Source: Sphingobium sp. 66-54 (GTDB taxonomy: Bacteria > Pseudomonadota > Alphaproteobacteria > Sphingomonadales > Sphingomonadaceae). From it: a DNA stretch of 64,000 nucleotides. Location of the stretch: the NCBI GenBank assembly GCA_001899715.1, contig MKWI01000013.1, forward strand, positions 62,001 to 126,000. Direction: 5' to 3'. A program made the translations under genes and the position numbers. The notes under the pieces were generated by a model. That model was not told the DNA's origin and made no database searches. It saw nothing but the letters and a program-made list of their open reading frames with translations. This document shows, piece by piece, positions 24,611 to 34,227 of the stretch (its first letter is position 1; the number at the start of each line of letters is the position of its first letter).

Positions 24611-27139
24611 ATGAAGGGAGTTTGGTTCTCGGCCGCGGCGATTCTGCCGTTTGCGGTCATGTCCGGCAGCCCGGCGCTCGCGCAGGGGCAGGCGGCCGAG
24701 GGCGCCGACACGGACGCGGGCGGCATCGCCGAGATCGTCGTCACCGCGCAGAAGCGCGCGGAGAATGTGCAGGATGTGCCGATCGCCATCTCGGCCTTCA
24801 CCAGCGACGCGCTGCAGGAGCGCGCGGTCGCCAGCGTGGCGGCCTTGTCGAACATCGCGCCCAACGTCACGCTGGACGCGGGTACGCCCTTCTCGGGTTC
24901 CTCGGCCGTGCTCTCGGCCTTCATCCGGGGCATTGGCGCCAATGACTTCGCGTTCAACATCGACCCCGGCGTGGGTGTCTATCTGGACGGCGTCTATCTC
25001 GCCCGCTCGGTCGGCGCGAACCAGGAACTGGCGGACGTCGAGCGGATCGAGGTGCTCAAAGGGCCGCAGGGCACGCTGTTCGGGCGCAACACGATCGGCG
25101 GCGCCATCTCCATCGTTACCCACGATCCGGGCGATGAGTTCCGCTTCAAGGGCGATGTGACGACCGGCAGTTTCGGCCTGCTCCAGGCACGCGGCACGGC
25201 GGATATTCCGCTGGCCGATGGCCTGTCGTCCTCCGTCGCCTTCTCCATCCGCAACCGCCGCGGCTATCTCAAGCGGCTTCAATATCAGGGCGGTGGCGAT
25301 TATAATGTCGAGCCGATAACGGCCTATAAGGCAGCGGGCTACGGCAATATCGGACCGGGCACCGAAGGCGGCGATGATAATTGGAGCAGCCGCGTCAAGC
25401 TGGTCTATGATCCGGGCGGGTCCGTGCGGTTCACCCTGTCCGGCGACTATAGCAAGATCCACCAGTCGCAGATCGCCAACAAGCTCATCAAGACCTTCCC
25501 CTTTGTGTTCGCCGGCACCTATAATTGCGCGATCATGGGCGAGACGGATGGCTGCGGCGACGGGCCGCCGTCCGTCGCTTTTGCGGGAGGGATTGGCGGC
25601 CTCCACACGATCACCGATCTGCCGGGCCTGTTCGGTGTCAATGTCGACGCCGACCCGACCAACGATCGCCTGCCTTATGACGACCGTTTCGTGACCGACG
25701 ATATCGACACGAGCTACGCGAACGGCAATAACTTCTCCAACATGCGCACCTATGGCGTGGCGGGCACGGCGACGTTCGACCTGAACGACGATGTCCAGCT
25801 CAAGTCGATCACGGCCTATCGCGAACTGCATTGGGTCTCGGCGATGGACCTCGACGGCTCACCGCTCAACTTCCTGCACACCAGTTTCGAGATGAACCAG
25901 TGGCAGTTCAGCCAGGAATTCCAGTTGCTCGGGTCCGCACTCGACAAGCGGCTGAACTATGTGCTGGGCGCTTATTACTTCAAGGAAGCGGGCGACCTGC
26001 ATGACTATGTGACCTTCGCGCAGGGCCTGTTGCAGGTCGATGGCCCGAACGATCTCAAGACCGAGAATTATGCGGTGTTCGGCCAGATCGACTTCCGGCC
26101 GGTGGACCAGTTCGGCATCACCATCGGCGGCCGTTACACTCATGAAAACAAGGCGTTCGAGGGTGCGCAGGGCGATGCCAACGGCTTGACCTACAAGATA
26201 TTGCAGCAGTTCGGCGTGCCGGAATGCGCCGTGATCGTGCCGATCTCGGACGAATGCCGGGTCGCCGCGGGCTATTTCGTGCCGGGGCAGCCGCTGCGTT
26301 ATTATATCGCCGGGATGCAGCACAAGAAGTTCAACAACTTCTCGCCGAAGGTCGGCGTGCAATATCACCCCAATGACGATGTGATGCTCTATGCGAGCTG
26401 GTCGAAGGGGTACAAGACCGGTGGCTGGACCACCCGCCTTTCCAATCCGCTGGACTTTGCGCCGGGCTTCGATGAGGAGAAGGCAACCACCTGGGAGTTG
26501 GGTGCCAAGTCGACGCTGCTCGATCGCCGGCTTCAACTCAACGGCGCGCTGTTCCAAACCAACTACAAGGGCATCCAGCTCAACTTCCAGCAGGGCGTCT
26601 CCCCGGTTATCCAGAATGCCGGCGATGCGCGCATCCGGGGCTTCGAGGTCGAGATGGTGGCGGCGCCGGTCGATGGCTTCACCATCAACGGCTCAGTCGG
26701 CTATCTGGATGCTTACTATACGCGGGTCGACGCGGGCGCGCAGGTGGCGCCGGCCACAGGCGTGTTCGGCGCCTATGGCGTGGTGCCGGGGGCAACATTG
26801 CCCAAGACGCCGAAGTGGAAGTTCAACATCTCGCCGCGGCTCGAAGTGCCGTTGGGCAATGGCGGCAAGATCATCGCGCTGGCCGACTATACCCACAGCT
26901 CGAAGTTGAAGAACGACACGGAAGGCTATTTCCTCCTGATGCGCGGCGCCACGGACATCGTGAACGCCAGCCTCACCTATCGTGAGCCGAACGGGCGGTG
27001 GGACGTGACGGTGGGCGGCACCAACCTGACCGACGAGCGCTATCTCGTTACCGGCCAGGCGCAGTTCGCCGGCGGGCAAGCCTACGGCACCTACTCGCGG
27101 CCAGCCGAATGGTATGCGCGCCTGTCCGTAGACTTCTGA
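24611..27139 (+). CDS. TonB-dependent receptor
   Basis: An 842-residue outer-membrane receptor with a signal peptide (to about residue 25), a TonB-box-like segment EIVVTAQKRAENVQDVPIAI, a plug domain (about 45-165, with RIEVLKGPQGTLFGRNTIGG) and a large beta barrel. It ends in an aromatic residue (RLSVDF), as needed for barrel assembly. The plug pattern is that of the large sphingomonad group used for import of aromatic or plant-derived compounds and siderophores; substrate cannot be told. A cupin dioxygenase-like gene follows 119 bases later. Confidence 0.93.
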   Translation: MKGVWFSAAAILPFAVMSGSPALAQGQAAEGADTDAGGIAEIVVTAQKRAENVQDVPIAISAFTSDALQERAVASVAALSNIAPNVTLDAGTPFSGSSAVLSAFIRGIGANDFAFNIDPGVGVYLDGVYLARSVGANQELADVERIEVLKGPQGTLFGRNTIGGAISIVTHDPGDEFRFKGDVTTGSFGLLQARGTADIPLADGLSSSVAFSIRNRRGYLKRLQYQGGGDYNVEPITAYKAAGYGNIGPGTEGGDDNWSSRVKLVYDPGGSVRFTLSGDYSKIHQSQIANKLIKTFPFVFAGTYNCAIMGETDGCGDGPPSVAFAGGIGGLHTITDLPGLFGVNVDADPTNDRLPYDDRFVTDDIDTSYANGNNFSNMRTYGVAGTATFDLNDDVQLKSITAYRELHWVSAMDLDGSPLNFLHTSFEMNQWQFSQEFQLLGSALDKRLNYVLGAYYFKEAGDLHDYVTFAQGLLQVDGPNDLKTENYAVFGQIDFRPVDQFGITIGGRYTHENKAFEGAQGDANGLTYKILQQFGVPECAVIVPISDECRVAAGYFVPGQPLRYYIAGMQHKKFNNFSPKVGVQYHPNDDVMLYASWSKGYKTGGWTTRLSNPLDFAPGFDEEKATTWELGAKSTLLDRRLQLNGALFQTNYKGIQLNFQQGVSPVIQNAGDARIRGFEVEMVAAPVDGFTINGSVGYLDAYYTRVDAGAQVAPATGVFGAYGVVPGATLPKTPKWKFNISPRLEVPLGNGGKIIALADYTHSSKLKNDTEGYFLLMRGATDIVNASLTYREPNGRWDVTVGGTNLTDERYLVTGQAQFAGGQAYGTYSRPAEWYARLSVDF

Positions 27140-27145
27140 TGACAC

Positions 27146-27179
27146 GGGAGGGGCCGCTCATGATTGGGCGGCTCCTTCC
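27146..27179 (+). terminator. Probable terminator hairpin after TonB receptor
   Basis: A 12-bp stem (27146-27157 with 27168-27179, two G-U pairs) with a 10-base loop begins 7 bases after the stop codon. The T-run is poor (mixed C and T). The downstream cupin has its own ribosome site but could still be read through. Confidence 0.5.
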
Positions 27180-27258
27180 TTCAAGGGCGCCATTGCATCG
27201 GCCTGTCTTTGGGATAGGATCGGCCACAGCATATAACGACGATTTGGAGAGGCTCGCC

Positions 27259-27792
27259 ATGTCCACGAAAGCGATCACGGAATTCTGGCGCGACATCAAG
27301 CCGATTGAAAACAGCTTCAAGCCGGACGCACTGCCCGAAGTCTATGTGAAGGACCCGGCCAATTCGGACGAACGCTATTTCGTGCCGATGAGCGAGACGG
27401 TTTTTTCCCGCCCCATCTGGATTTCACCGCAGCGCAATATGTGGGCGGATATCCTTTATTCGAAATCGGCCGGGCTGGTGAACCGGCATTATCATCCGCA
27501 CCAAATCTTCGCCTACACCATCTCGGGCAAGTGGGGCTATCTGGAGCATGACTGGATCGCGACCAAAGGCGATTTCGTCTATGAGACGCCGGGGGAGGGC
27601 CACACGCTTGTCGCCTATGATTATCACGAGCCGATGAAGGTGTTCTTTGTCGTCCAGGGACCGCTGATCTGGCTGGACGAGGATGGCAACGGCACCAGCT
27701 ATTACGACGTCCACGATTATATTGCCGATGCCCGCGCCCATTATGAGAAGAACGGCATCGGCGCGGCTTATGTGGATACGCTGTTCCGCTGA
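27259..27792 (+). CDS. Cupin dioxygenase, 2,4'-dihydroxyacetophenone dioxygenase-like
   Basis: A 177-residue cupin. The segment GKWGYLEHDWIATKGDFVYE followed by TPGEGHTLVAYD is very close to what I recall of 2,4'-dihydroxyacetophenone dioxygenase, an iron enzyme cleaving the ketone side chain of a dihydroxyacetophenone to 4-hydroxybenzoate and formate. Metal ligands are probably among His77, His79, His81 and His115 (NRHYHPHQI and EGH). The start at 27259 is preceded by GGAGAGG. Its neighbours include, a few kilobases on, a Baeyer-Villiger monooxygenase, a hydrolase and LigAB. Confidence 0.72.
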   Translation: MSTKAITEFWRDIKPIENSFKPDALPEVYVKDPANSDERYFVPMSETVFSRPIWISPQRNMWADILYSKSAGLVNRHYHPHQIFAYTISGKWGYLEHDWIATKGDFVYETPGEGHTLVAYDYHEPMKVFFVVQGPLIWLDEDGNGTSYYDVHDYIADARAHYEKNGIGAAYVDTLFR

Positions 27793-27903
27793 TTGGCAAC
27801 TGAAGGGGTGAGCGCCGGTCGGTCTGCACGCTCCCCGCCTTCTCAAAATTCTTCCTCAGGGAACCAATTTGCCCCGTGGCGCCTTTTCCATCGGAGGTTC
27901 CCC

Positions 27904-28764
27904 ATGGCAGCGCGCGCATATTGGCGAGGGCAGATCCGGCTGGCGCTGGTCTCGATCCCCATCGAGATCTATCCGGCGACCCGGTCCGGTGCGGCGATCC
28001 AGTTCCACCAGATCCATGAGCCGAGCGGCAAGCGCATCCGCTACGAGAAGGTGGCGCCCGGCGTCGGGCCGGTCGACCGCGACGAGATCGTCAAGGGTTA
28101 TGAGATCGGCAAGGGCGACTATGTGCTGCTCGACGAGGAGGAGATAGAGGCGGTCAAGATCGAGAGCCGCAAGACGCTGGAGTTGGTCCAGTTCGTCGAG
28201 GCGCACGAGATCGACGTGCTCTACTATGAGAAGCCCTATTTCGTGGTGCCGGCCGACGATCTGGCCGAGGAGGCCTATGTCGTGCTGCGCGACGCACTCC
28301 GGCAGACCCGGAAGGTCGGGCTGGGCCAGCTTTCCGTGCGCGGGCGCGAGCAGCTCGTCTCGATCAAGCCGTGCGGGCGCGGCCTCGTCATGGAGGTGCT
28401 GCGTTACGCAGACGAGGTGTATAAGGCGCAGGGCTATTTCCGCGATATCGACGATATCGAGCCGGAGCCGGACCTGCTGGATCTTGCGACGGCGCTGATC
28501 GACAAGAAGACGGCCCCCTTCAAGCCCGCCGAGTTTCACGACCGTTATGTCGATGCGCTTCACCGGCTGATCGAGAAGAAGAGCAAGGCGCGCGGGCGGC
28601 GTATCCTTGAGGATGTCGAGGAGCCGGGCCGCGCGGGCAGCGGCAATGTTATCGACCTCATGGCGGCGCTCAAGAAATCGGTCGGTGAAGGCGCGCGGGC
28701 GAAACCCGCGCCGGCCAAGCGCAAGAGCGCGGCCCGCCCGGCCACGAAGCGCAAAAGCGCCTGA
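27904..28764 (+). CDS. ku: Ku protein, non-homologous end joining
   Basis: A 286-residue bacterial Ku that binds double-strand DNA ends as a homodimer and recruits LigD. It opens with ARAYWRGQIRLALVSIPI, followed by FHQIHEPSGKRIRYEK, both diagnostic. The C-terminus is lysine- and alanine-rich (KPAPAKRKSAARPATKRKSA), as in many bacterial Ku proteins, and probably binds DNA non-specifically. It is the first gene of a three-gene unit with an MgtC-like gene and ligD. Confidence 0.96.
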   Translation: MAARAYWRGQIRLALVSIPIEIYPATRSGAAIQFHQIHEPSGKRIRYEKVAPGVGPVDRDEIVKGYEIGKGDYVLLDEEEIEAVKIESRKTLELVQFVEAHEIDVLYYEKPYFVVPADDLAEEAYVVLRDALRQTRKVGLGQLSVRGREQLVSIKPCGRGLVMEVLRYADEVYKAQGYFRDIDDIEPEPDLLDLATALIDKKTAPFKPAEFHDRYVDALHRLIEKKSKARGRRILEDVEEPGRAGSGNVIDLMAALKKSVGEGARAKPAPAKRKSAARPATKRKSA

Positions 28765-28765
28765 C

Positions 28766-29257
28766 ATGGTGCTCAACCCCGAGACGCCGCTGCATCTGCT
28801 CGACGGGCCGGTGCTGCTGCGGCTCGGCATCGCGGCGCTGCTCGGGCTGCTGCTGGGGCTGGACCGCGAACTCAAGGGCCATGCGGCGGGGCTGCGGACG
28901 CATGGCATCATCTGCTTCACCGCAGCACTGATGACGATCAGCGCCATCGCGCTGTTTCACCAGCTCGGTGGGCCTAACGGGCGCGTCGATCCGCTGCGCA
29001 TCCTGGAGGCGTCGGCGGCGTTCTGCGGGATCATCGCCGCCGGGCTGATCGTGGTGACGAAGGGAACGGTGCATAACCTCACGACCGCCGCGCATATCTG
29101 GCTCGCCAGCATGGTCGGTATCGCCTGCGGCGCGGCGCAATGGCCGCTGGTGGCAAGCGCAACCATCGTCGCCGTCCTCATGCTGACGCTGCTGGGCGTG
29201 GCCGAGCGGCGCTGGCTCAAGCCCATCGAGCGCGGACGTTCCCCGGAGGCGGACTGA
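28766..29257 (+). CDS. MgtC/SapB-family membrane protein within the NHEJ operon
   Basis: A 163-residue protein with four to five transmembrane helices. The N-terminal pattern LRLGIAALLGLLLGLDRELKG followed by AAGLRTHGIICF is diagnostic of the MgtC/SapB family. The C-terminal soluble domain of MgtC is absent. It begins right after the ku stop codon and shares the TGATG overlap with ligD, so all three are likely translated together. Its link to DNA repair is unknown. Confidence 0.85.
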   Translation: MVLNPETPLHLLDGPVLLRLGIAALLGLLLGLDRELKGHAAGLRTHGIICFTAALMTISAIALFHQLGGPNGRVDPLRILEASAAFCGIIAAGLIVVTKGTVHNLTTAAHIWLASMVGIACGAAQWPLVASATIVAVLMLTLLGVAERRWLKPIERGRSPEAD

Positions 29258-31776
29258 TGGCCGTTAGAAATCCGCTCGCCCGCTACAACGCCAAGCGGGA
29301 TTTCGCCAGGACGCCCGAGCCGGCGGGCGAGCAGGCGCGCAGCCCCGGCGGCAACCTGTTCATTGTCCAGAAGCACGATGCTACCCGCCTGCATTGGGAT
29401 TTCCGGCTGGAGGTGGAGGGCGTGCTCAAGAGCTGGGCCGTTACCAAAGGCCCCAGTCTCGATCTCGATGACAAGCGGCTGGCGGTGCGCACCGAGGATC
29501 ACCCGCTCTCCTACGCGCATTTCGAAGGCACCATCCCCAAGGGCGAATATGGCGGCGGCACGGTCATGCTGTGGGATCAGGGAACATGGGAGCCAGTCGA
29601 GGGCAAGAGTGCGAAGGATATTGAGGAGGGCCATCTCCATTTCCGTCTCCACGGTGAGCGGATGAAGGGAGAGTGGCTGCTGGTGCGCATGCGCCCGCGC
29701 CCCGGCGAGAAGCGCGAGAACTGGCTGCTGCGCAAGATTGGGGACGCCGAGGCTGGCGCCAGCGAAACGCTGGTCGAGCGCGGTCTGACCAGCGTGCTGA
29801 CCGGGCGGACCATGGCGCAGATCGCTGCCGACAAGGCGGGCGCGCAATCATTGCGCGGCAAGACCGGCAAGGCGTTCGATGCGGCCATGGCCGCGGCGGC
29901 GGTGCACAATGCGGGGGAGGGCGCACAAGCGGCTCCGGCGCGCCGGAAGGTTCGGCCCAAGGCTGGTCCCTTGCCGGGCTTTCGTCCCGTTCAGCTTGCA
30001 ACGCTGGTCGATGAAGTGCCGGTCGGCAATGGCTGGCTGCACGAGATCAAATATGACGGCTACCGCGTGCTGGCGGCGGTGAAGGGAGGCGCGGTGCGGA
30101 TCTTCACCCGCACCGGGCTCGACTGGACCGATCGGTTCGCGTCCATCGCTGCTGCGTTGGCCGCGCTCGACCTGCCGGCGGCGTTGATCGACGGTGAGGT
30201 CGTCGCGATGGATGCGGACGGCAACCCCGACTTCTCCGCCCTGCAAGCGGCGCTGAAGGAAGGGAAGAAGGCGCGTCTGGCCTATTTCGCCTTCGATCTG
30301 CTCTCGCTTGGGGGCGAGGACCTGACGCCGCTCTCCAATATCGAGCGCAAGGAGCGGCTGGAGGCGCTGCTCTCCGGTGCCGTTGCGCCGATCCACGTGG
30401 CCGATCACGTCATTGGGGCGGGGGAAAAGCTGCTTTCCGCCATGTGCAGGGCCGGGCAGGAGGGAATCATCGCCAAGCGTGTCGATGCACCCTACCGCGC
30501 CGGGCGGGGGCGCAACTGGGTGAAGGTCAAGTGCACGCTGCGCCAGGAATTCGTCATCATCGGCTGGACGGCGAGCAGCGCCCGTGCGCGTCCGTTCGCT
30601 TCGCTCCTGCTCGGCCAGTGGGAGGACGGCCGGCTGGTTTACAAGGGCAAGGTCGGCACCGGCTTCGATACCGGCACACTCGCCGATCTCGCCGCCGCGA
30701 TGGCGCCGCTTCAGCGCAAGACGGCCCCTGCCGAGGTGCCGCGCGCGGAGGCGCGGAGCGCGCGCTGGGTGGAGCCGAAACTGGTCGCGGAGGTCGCCTT
30801 TGCCGAACTGACTGCCGAGGGGCGCGTGCGCCACGGCAGCTTCATCGGCCTGCGGCAGGACAAGGAGGCGAAAGAGGTGACACCCGAACGGCCTGCACCC
30901 ACCCCGCGCCGCGAGAGTGCGGTGACGATCACCAATCCGGATCGGGTGATCTTCCCCGAGAGCGGCGAGACCAAGGGCGATCTCGCCGCTTATTACGAGG
31001 CGATCGCGCCGCTGATGCTGCCCTTCGCCGCCAACCGCCCGGTGAGCCTGGTGCGCTGTCCGCAAGGCAGGGCGAAGAAGTGCTTTTTCCAGAAGCATGA
31101 CAGCGGCTCGTTCGGCCCGCACGTCCACCATGTGCCGATTGTCGAGAAGGACGGTGGGGCGGAGGACTATCTGTTCGTCACCGATGCGGACGGTATCCTC
31201 GCCTGCGTGCAGATGGGGACGATCGAGTTCCACGGCTGGGCGGCCCGGGCCGACGATGTGGAGCATCCCGACCGGCTGATCTTCGATCTCGACCCGGATG
31301 AGGGGCTGGGTTTCGACGCGGTGACGCGCGCGGCACGGGACATTCGCCGCCAGCTAAGCGATCTCGGACTGGTGAGCTTCGCCATGCTCTCGGGCGGCAA
31401 GGGCGTGCATGTCATCGTGCCGCTGACGCCGGGGCACGCGTGGGAGGCGCACAAGGATTTCGCCAAGCGCTTTGCCGAGGCGCTGAGCCTTGCCGAGCCG
31501 GAACGCTTCGTCGCGACGATGAGCAAGGCCAGGCGCAAGGGCCGCATCTTCATCGACTGGCTGCGCAACCAGCGCGGCAGCACCGCCGTGGTGCCCTATT
31601 CGGCGCGCGCGCGCGCCGGTGCGCCGGTCGCCGTGCCGATCGGCTGGGACGAACTGGACAATATGAAGGATGCGCATCCCTACACGCTTCACGATGCCGC
31701 CCGGCTCATAGAGCGTTCGGGGCAGAAGCGCTTGCACGGCTGGGGATTCGTCGCGCAGACCTTACCGGATTTGTGA
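29257..31776 (+). CDS. ligD: Multifunctional ATP-dependent DNA ligase LigD
   Basis: An 839-residue three-domain ligase for NHEJ, in the order phosphoesterase, ligase, polymerase. The phosphoesterase domain (about 30-190) has FIVQKHDATRLHWDFRLE and HFEGTIPKGEYGGG. The ligase domain has the nucleotidyl motif EIKYDGYR with Lys265 as the adenylated residue. The polymerase domain (about 560-835) begins with TNPDRVIFPESGETKGDLA and contains LIFDLDPDEGLGFD and KGVHVIVPL. The overlap TGATG with the MgtC-like gene fixes the start. Confidence 0.97.
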   Translation: MAVRNPLARYNAKRDFARTPEPAGEQARSPGGNLFIVQKHDATRLHWDFRLEVEGVLKSWAVTKGPSLDLDDKRLAVRTEDHPLSYAHFEGTIPKGEYGGGTVMLWDQGTWEPVEGKSAKDIEEGHLHFRLHGERMKGEWLLVRMRPRPGEKRENWLLRKIGDAEAGASETLVERGLTSVLTGRTMAQIAADKAGAQSLRGKTGKAFDAAMAAAAVHNAGEGAQAAPARRKVRPKAGPLPGFRPVQLATLVDEVPVGNGWLHEIKYDGYRVLAAVKGGAVRIFTRTGLDWTDRFASIAAALAALDLPAALIDGEVVAMDADGNPDFSALQAALKEGKKARLAYFAFDLLSLGGEDLTPLSNIERKERLEALLSGAVAPIHVADHVIGAGEKLLSAMCRAGQEGIIAKRVDAPYRAGRGRNWVKVKCTLRQEFVIIGWTASSARARPFASLLLGQWEDGRLVYKGKVGTGFDTGTLADLAAAMAPLQRKTAPAEVPRAEARSARWVEPKLVAEVAFAELTAEGRVRHGSFIGLRQDKEAKEVTPERPAPTPRRESAVTITNPDRVIFPESGETKGDLAAYYEAIAPLMLPFAANRPVSLVRCPQGRAKKCFFQKHDSGSFGPHVHHVPIVEKDGGAEDYLFVTDADGILACVQMGTIEFHGWAARADDVEHPDRLIFDLDPDEGLGFDAVTRAARDIRRQLSDLGLVSFAMLSGGKGVHVIVPLTPGHAWEAHKDFAKRFAEALSLAEPERFVATMSKARRKGRIFIDWLRNQRGSTAVVPYSARARAGAPVAVPIGWDELDNMKDAHPYTLHDAARLIERSGQKRLHGWGFVAQTLPDL

Positions 31777-31820
31777 AGGTCCGGTGCGGCTGCGCGGTTC
31801 ATAGAGGCCGCTTTAGGAAG

Positions 31821-32606
31821 CTATCCCGCGCTCAATACCGTCCAGCCACCATCGGCGGTAAACTGGGCGCCCGTCACATAGCCGGCCTCGTCGCTGGCGA
31901 GGTAGGCGATCAGCGCGGCGATGTCCTCCGGCCGGCCGCGCATGCCCATGGGGATGTTGGCGCAGACCGCGGCTTCCGCCTCCGCTTCGTCCACGCCCGA
32001 CATGGCGGCATAGCTCTCGACGATGCTGTCGGTCATACGGGTCTTGATGACGCCGGGATGGACCGAATTGCATCGCACGCGCTTGCCATCCCGCGCGCCA
32101 ATGATCGCCAGCGTGCGGGAAAGCTGCTCCACGCCTGCCTTGCTGATGCCGTAGGCCAGACCGGAGGGTGAGGCGATGAACGATACGGCCGACGAGATGT
32201 TGACGATGGCGCCCCGTCCGGCCGCCAGCATATGGGGCATCACTGCCATGCAGCCCAGGAAGGTGCCGTCCAGGTTGACCGACAGGACCCGGCGGTAGTT
32301 GGCATAGCTGGTCGCCAATCCACCCTCGCTGATATCGCCTTCGATCCCCGCCGTGTTGACGAGCACGTCGATGCGTCCGGCGATTGCAAGCACGGCGTCC
32401 GTTACCTGTGCCCACTCAGCTTCGCTGGAAACGTCATGGCGCAGGAACTGCCCGCCGATCTCGTCGGCCAGCGCCTTGCCGGCCGCTTCGGCGACGTCCG
32501 TGATGACGACATGCGCCCCTTCGGCTGCCAGCCGCCGCGCGATTGCGCTGCCGAGGCCGCCCGCGCCGCCGGTAATCAGCGCGATCTTGCCTTCGAACCG
32601 CGTCAC
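31821..32606 (-). CDS. SDR family oxidoreductase
   Basis: A 261-residue classical short-chain dehydrogenase. Cofactor motif TGGAGGLG (near residue 10), the NTAG motif (here VNTAGIEG), catalytic Ser in NISSAVSF and YGISKAG with the catalytic Tyr and Lys. Asp in VITDVAEAAG suggests NAD preference. The GTG start at 32606 overlaps the TGA of the upstream monooxygenase. It is the last gene of the hydrolase/monooxygenase/SDR operon and probably oxidises an alcohol to the ketone used by the monooxygenase. Confidence 0.9.
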   Translation of the reverse strand: MTRFEGKIALITGGAGGLGSAIARRLAAEGAHVVITDVAEAAGKALADEIGGQFLRHDVSSEAEWAQVTDAVLAIAGRIDVLVNTAGIEGDISEGGLATSYANYRRVLSVNLDGTFLGCMAVMPHMLAAGRGAIVNISSAVSFIASPSGLAYGISKAGVEQLSRTLAIIGARDGKRVRCNSVHPGVIKTRMTDSIVESYAAMSGVDEAEAEAAVCANIPMGMRGRPEDIAALIAYLASDEAGYVTGAQFTADGGWTVLSAG

Positions 32607-34210
32607 GCCGGCACGCCTGCCTTGGTGATGAAGCCTTGATAGCCGGCGTCGGCAATCTCGTCGCACTTCGCTCGATAGGTGCCGACCCCGCCGACATAGG
32701 GCATGAACACGTCCCGGCCGTCGCGGGTGTGGCCCTTGTACCAGCTATTCGCGCGCGGAAAGAGCGTCTGCTGGGCAACCTCGTCGACATGGGCCATCCA
32801 TGCCTGTTCGACATCGGCATCCGCCTCGATCGTGGCGGTACCGTCCGCGCGCAGATCGGTGAGGCAGCGGGCGATCCAGTCGACATGCTGCTCGATGGAG
32901 ATGACGACGTTGGAGAGCACGGAGGGACTCCCCGGTCCGGTGATGGTGAACAGGTTGGGAAAGCCCGCTACGGCCAGGCCCAGATAGGCGCGCGGGCCGT
33001 TCGCCCATTCCTCGCGCAGACTGGCGCCGTTGCGGCCGTGAATGTCGATTGCCTTGATCGCGCCAACGCAGGCATCGAAGCCGGTTGCGAAGACGATGAT
33101 ATCCACCGGGTAACGGCCGGACGCCGTCACGATGGCATCCTCGGTGATCTCCACCACCGGCTCCTCGCGCACGTCGACCAGCGCCACATCGGCCCGCGCC
33201 ATCGTCTCGTAGAAGCCGATCTCCGAGCACATGCGGCGTGAGCCGAGCGGATAATCGGTGGGCGTCATCTTGCGCACCTTATCGGGATTGCCGACGATGC
33301 TTGCGATCTTGTCGCGGATGAATTGCGCCGCATAGTGATTCGATTCTTCGTCGAAAAGAAGATCCTCATAAGCCTGCAACATGCCAGCCGGGCCGGCGTT
33401 CCATTGCTCCTCGAACCGCTGCGCACGCTCGGCCTCGGTCTGCACCTTGGCCGAGCCGGAGCGCGGCGGGTCGAAGAAGCCAAGCGGCGAATGGCGCGCG
33501 GTTTCGCGGTCGGCGGCCAGCGTCTTTCCGGCGGCGGCGATCTGCTCGGCGGTGAGCGGGTGATTGCTCGCCGGCACCGCGAAGTTGGGCGTGCGCTGGA
33601 ACACCGTCAGCCGCTCGGCCACCTCGGCGAGCTGAGGGATCGCCTGGATGCCGGATGAGCCGGTGCCGAACACCGCGATGCGCTTGCCCGCCGTCTCCAC
33701 GCTGTCGTCCCATGTCGCGGTGTGGAGGGTCGCGCCCTTGAACTGTGCCAGTCCCGGCAGATCGGGCGCCTTGGGCTGGGAGAGGGCACCCGTCGCCAGC
33801 ACCAGATAGGGCGCGGTCAGGGTTGTGCCGTCGTCGAGGCGTACCGTCCAGCGCAGGGTTGCCTCGTCCCAGTCGGCGGCCAGCACGCGCGTCTCGAAGC
33901 GAATGTCGCGCCGCAGGTCGAAGCGGTCGGCGACATGATCGAGATAGGCGAGGATCTCGGGCTGTGCGGCGTAGCGCTCGGTCCAGCGCCATTCGCGCTC
34001 CAGCTCGGGCGAGAAGGAGTAGCTATATTCGATGCTCGGGATATCGCAGCGCGCGCCGGGGTATCGGTTCCAGTACCAGGTGCCGCCCACGCCCGCGCCG
34101 GCCTCGATCACCTGCGTGCGGAACCCCGCGCCCCGCAGCTTGTGTAGCATGTAGAGGCCCGCGAAACCGGCGCCTACCACGATGACGTCCAATGGGTTGC
34201 CTGCTTCCAT
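32603..34210 (-). CDS. Flavin-containing Baeyer-Villiger monooxygenase
   Basis: A 535-residue FAD- and NADPH-dependent monooxygenase that would insert oxygen next to a ketone carbonyl. It has the first Rossmann motif GAGFAG (13-18), the Baeyer-Villiger fingerprint FKGATLHTATWD (157-168) and the second Rossmann GTGSSG (182-187). GTWYWNRYPGARCDIPS is typical of cyclohexanone and acetone monooxygenases. The ATG at 34210 has a GGAGAGAGACG ribosome site; an earlier ATG (34231) overlaps the hydrolase stop. The flanking hydrolase could hydrolyse the ester product. Confidence 0.93.
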   Translation of the reverse strand: MEAGNPLDVIVVGAGFAGLYMLHKLRGAGFRTQVIEAGAGVGGTWYWNRYPGARCDIPSIEYSYSFSPELEREWRWTERYAAQPEILAYLDHVADRFDLRRDIRFETRVLAADWDEATLRWTVRLDDGTTLTAPYLVLATGALSQPKAPDLPGLAQFKGATLHTATWDDSVETAGKRIAVFGTGSSGIQAIPQLAEVAERLTVFQRTPNFAVPASNHPLTAEQIAAAGKTLAADRETARHSPLGFFDPPRSGSAKVQTEAERAQRFEEQWNAGPAGMLQAYEDLLFDEESNHYAAQFIRDKIASIVGNPDKVRKMTPTDYPLGSRRMCSEIGFYETMARADVALVDVREEPVVEITEDAIVTASGRYPVDIIVFATGFDACVGAIKAIDIHGRNGASLREEWANGPRAYLGLAVAGFPNLFTITGPGSPSVLSNVVISIEQHVDWIARCLTDLRADGTATIEADADVEQAWMAHVDEVAQQTLFPRANSWYKGHTRDGRDVFMPYVGGVGTYRAKCDEIADAGYQGFITKAGVPA

Positions 34211-34227
34211 CGTCTCTCTCCGCCCGC

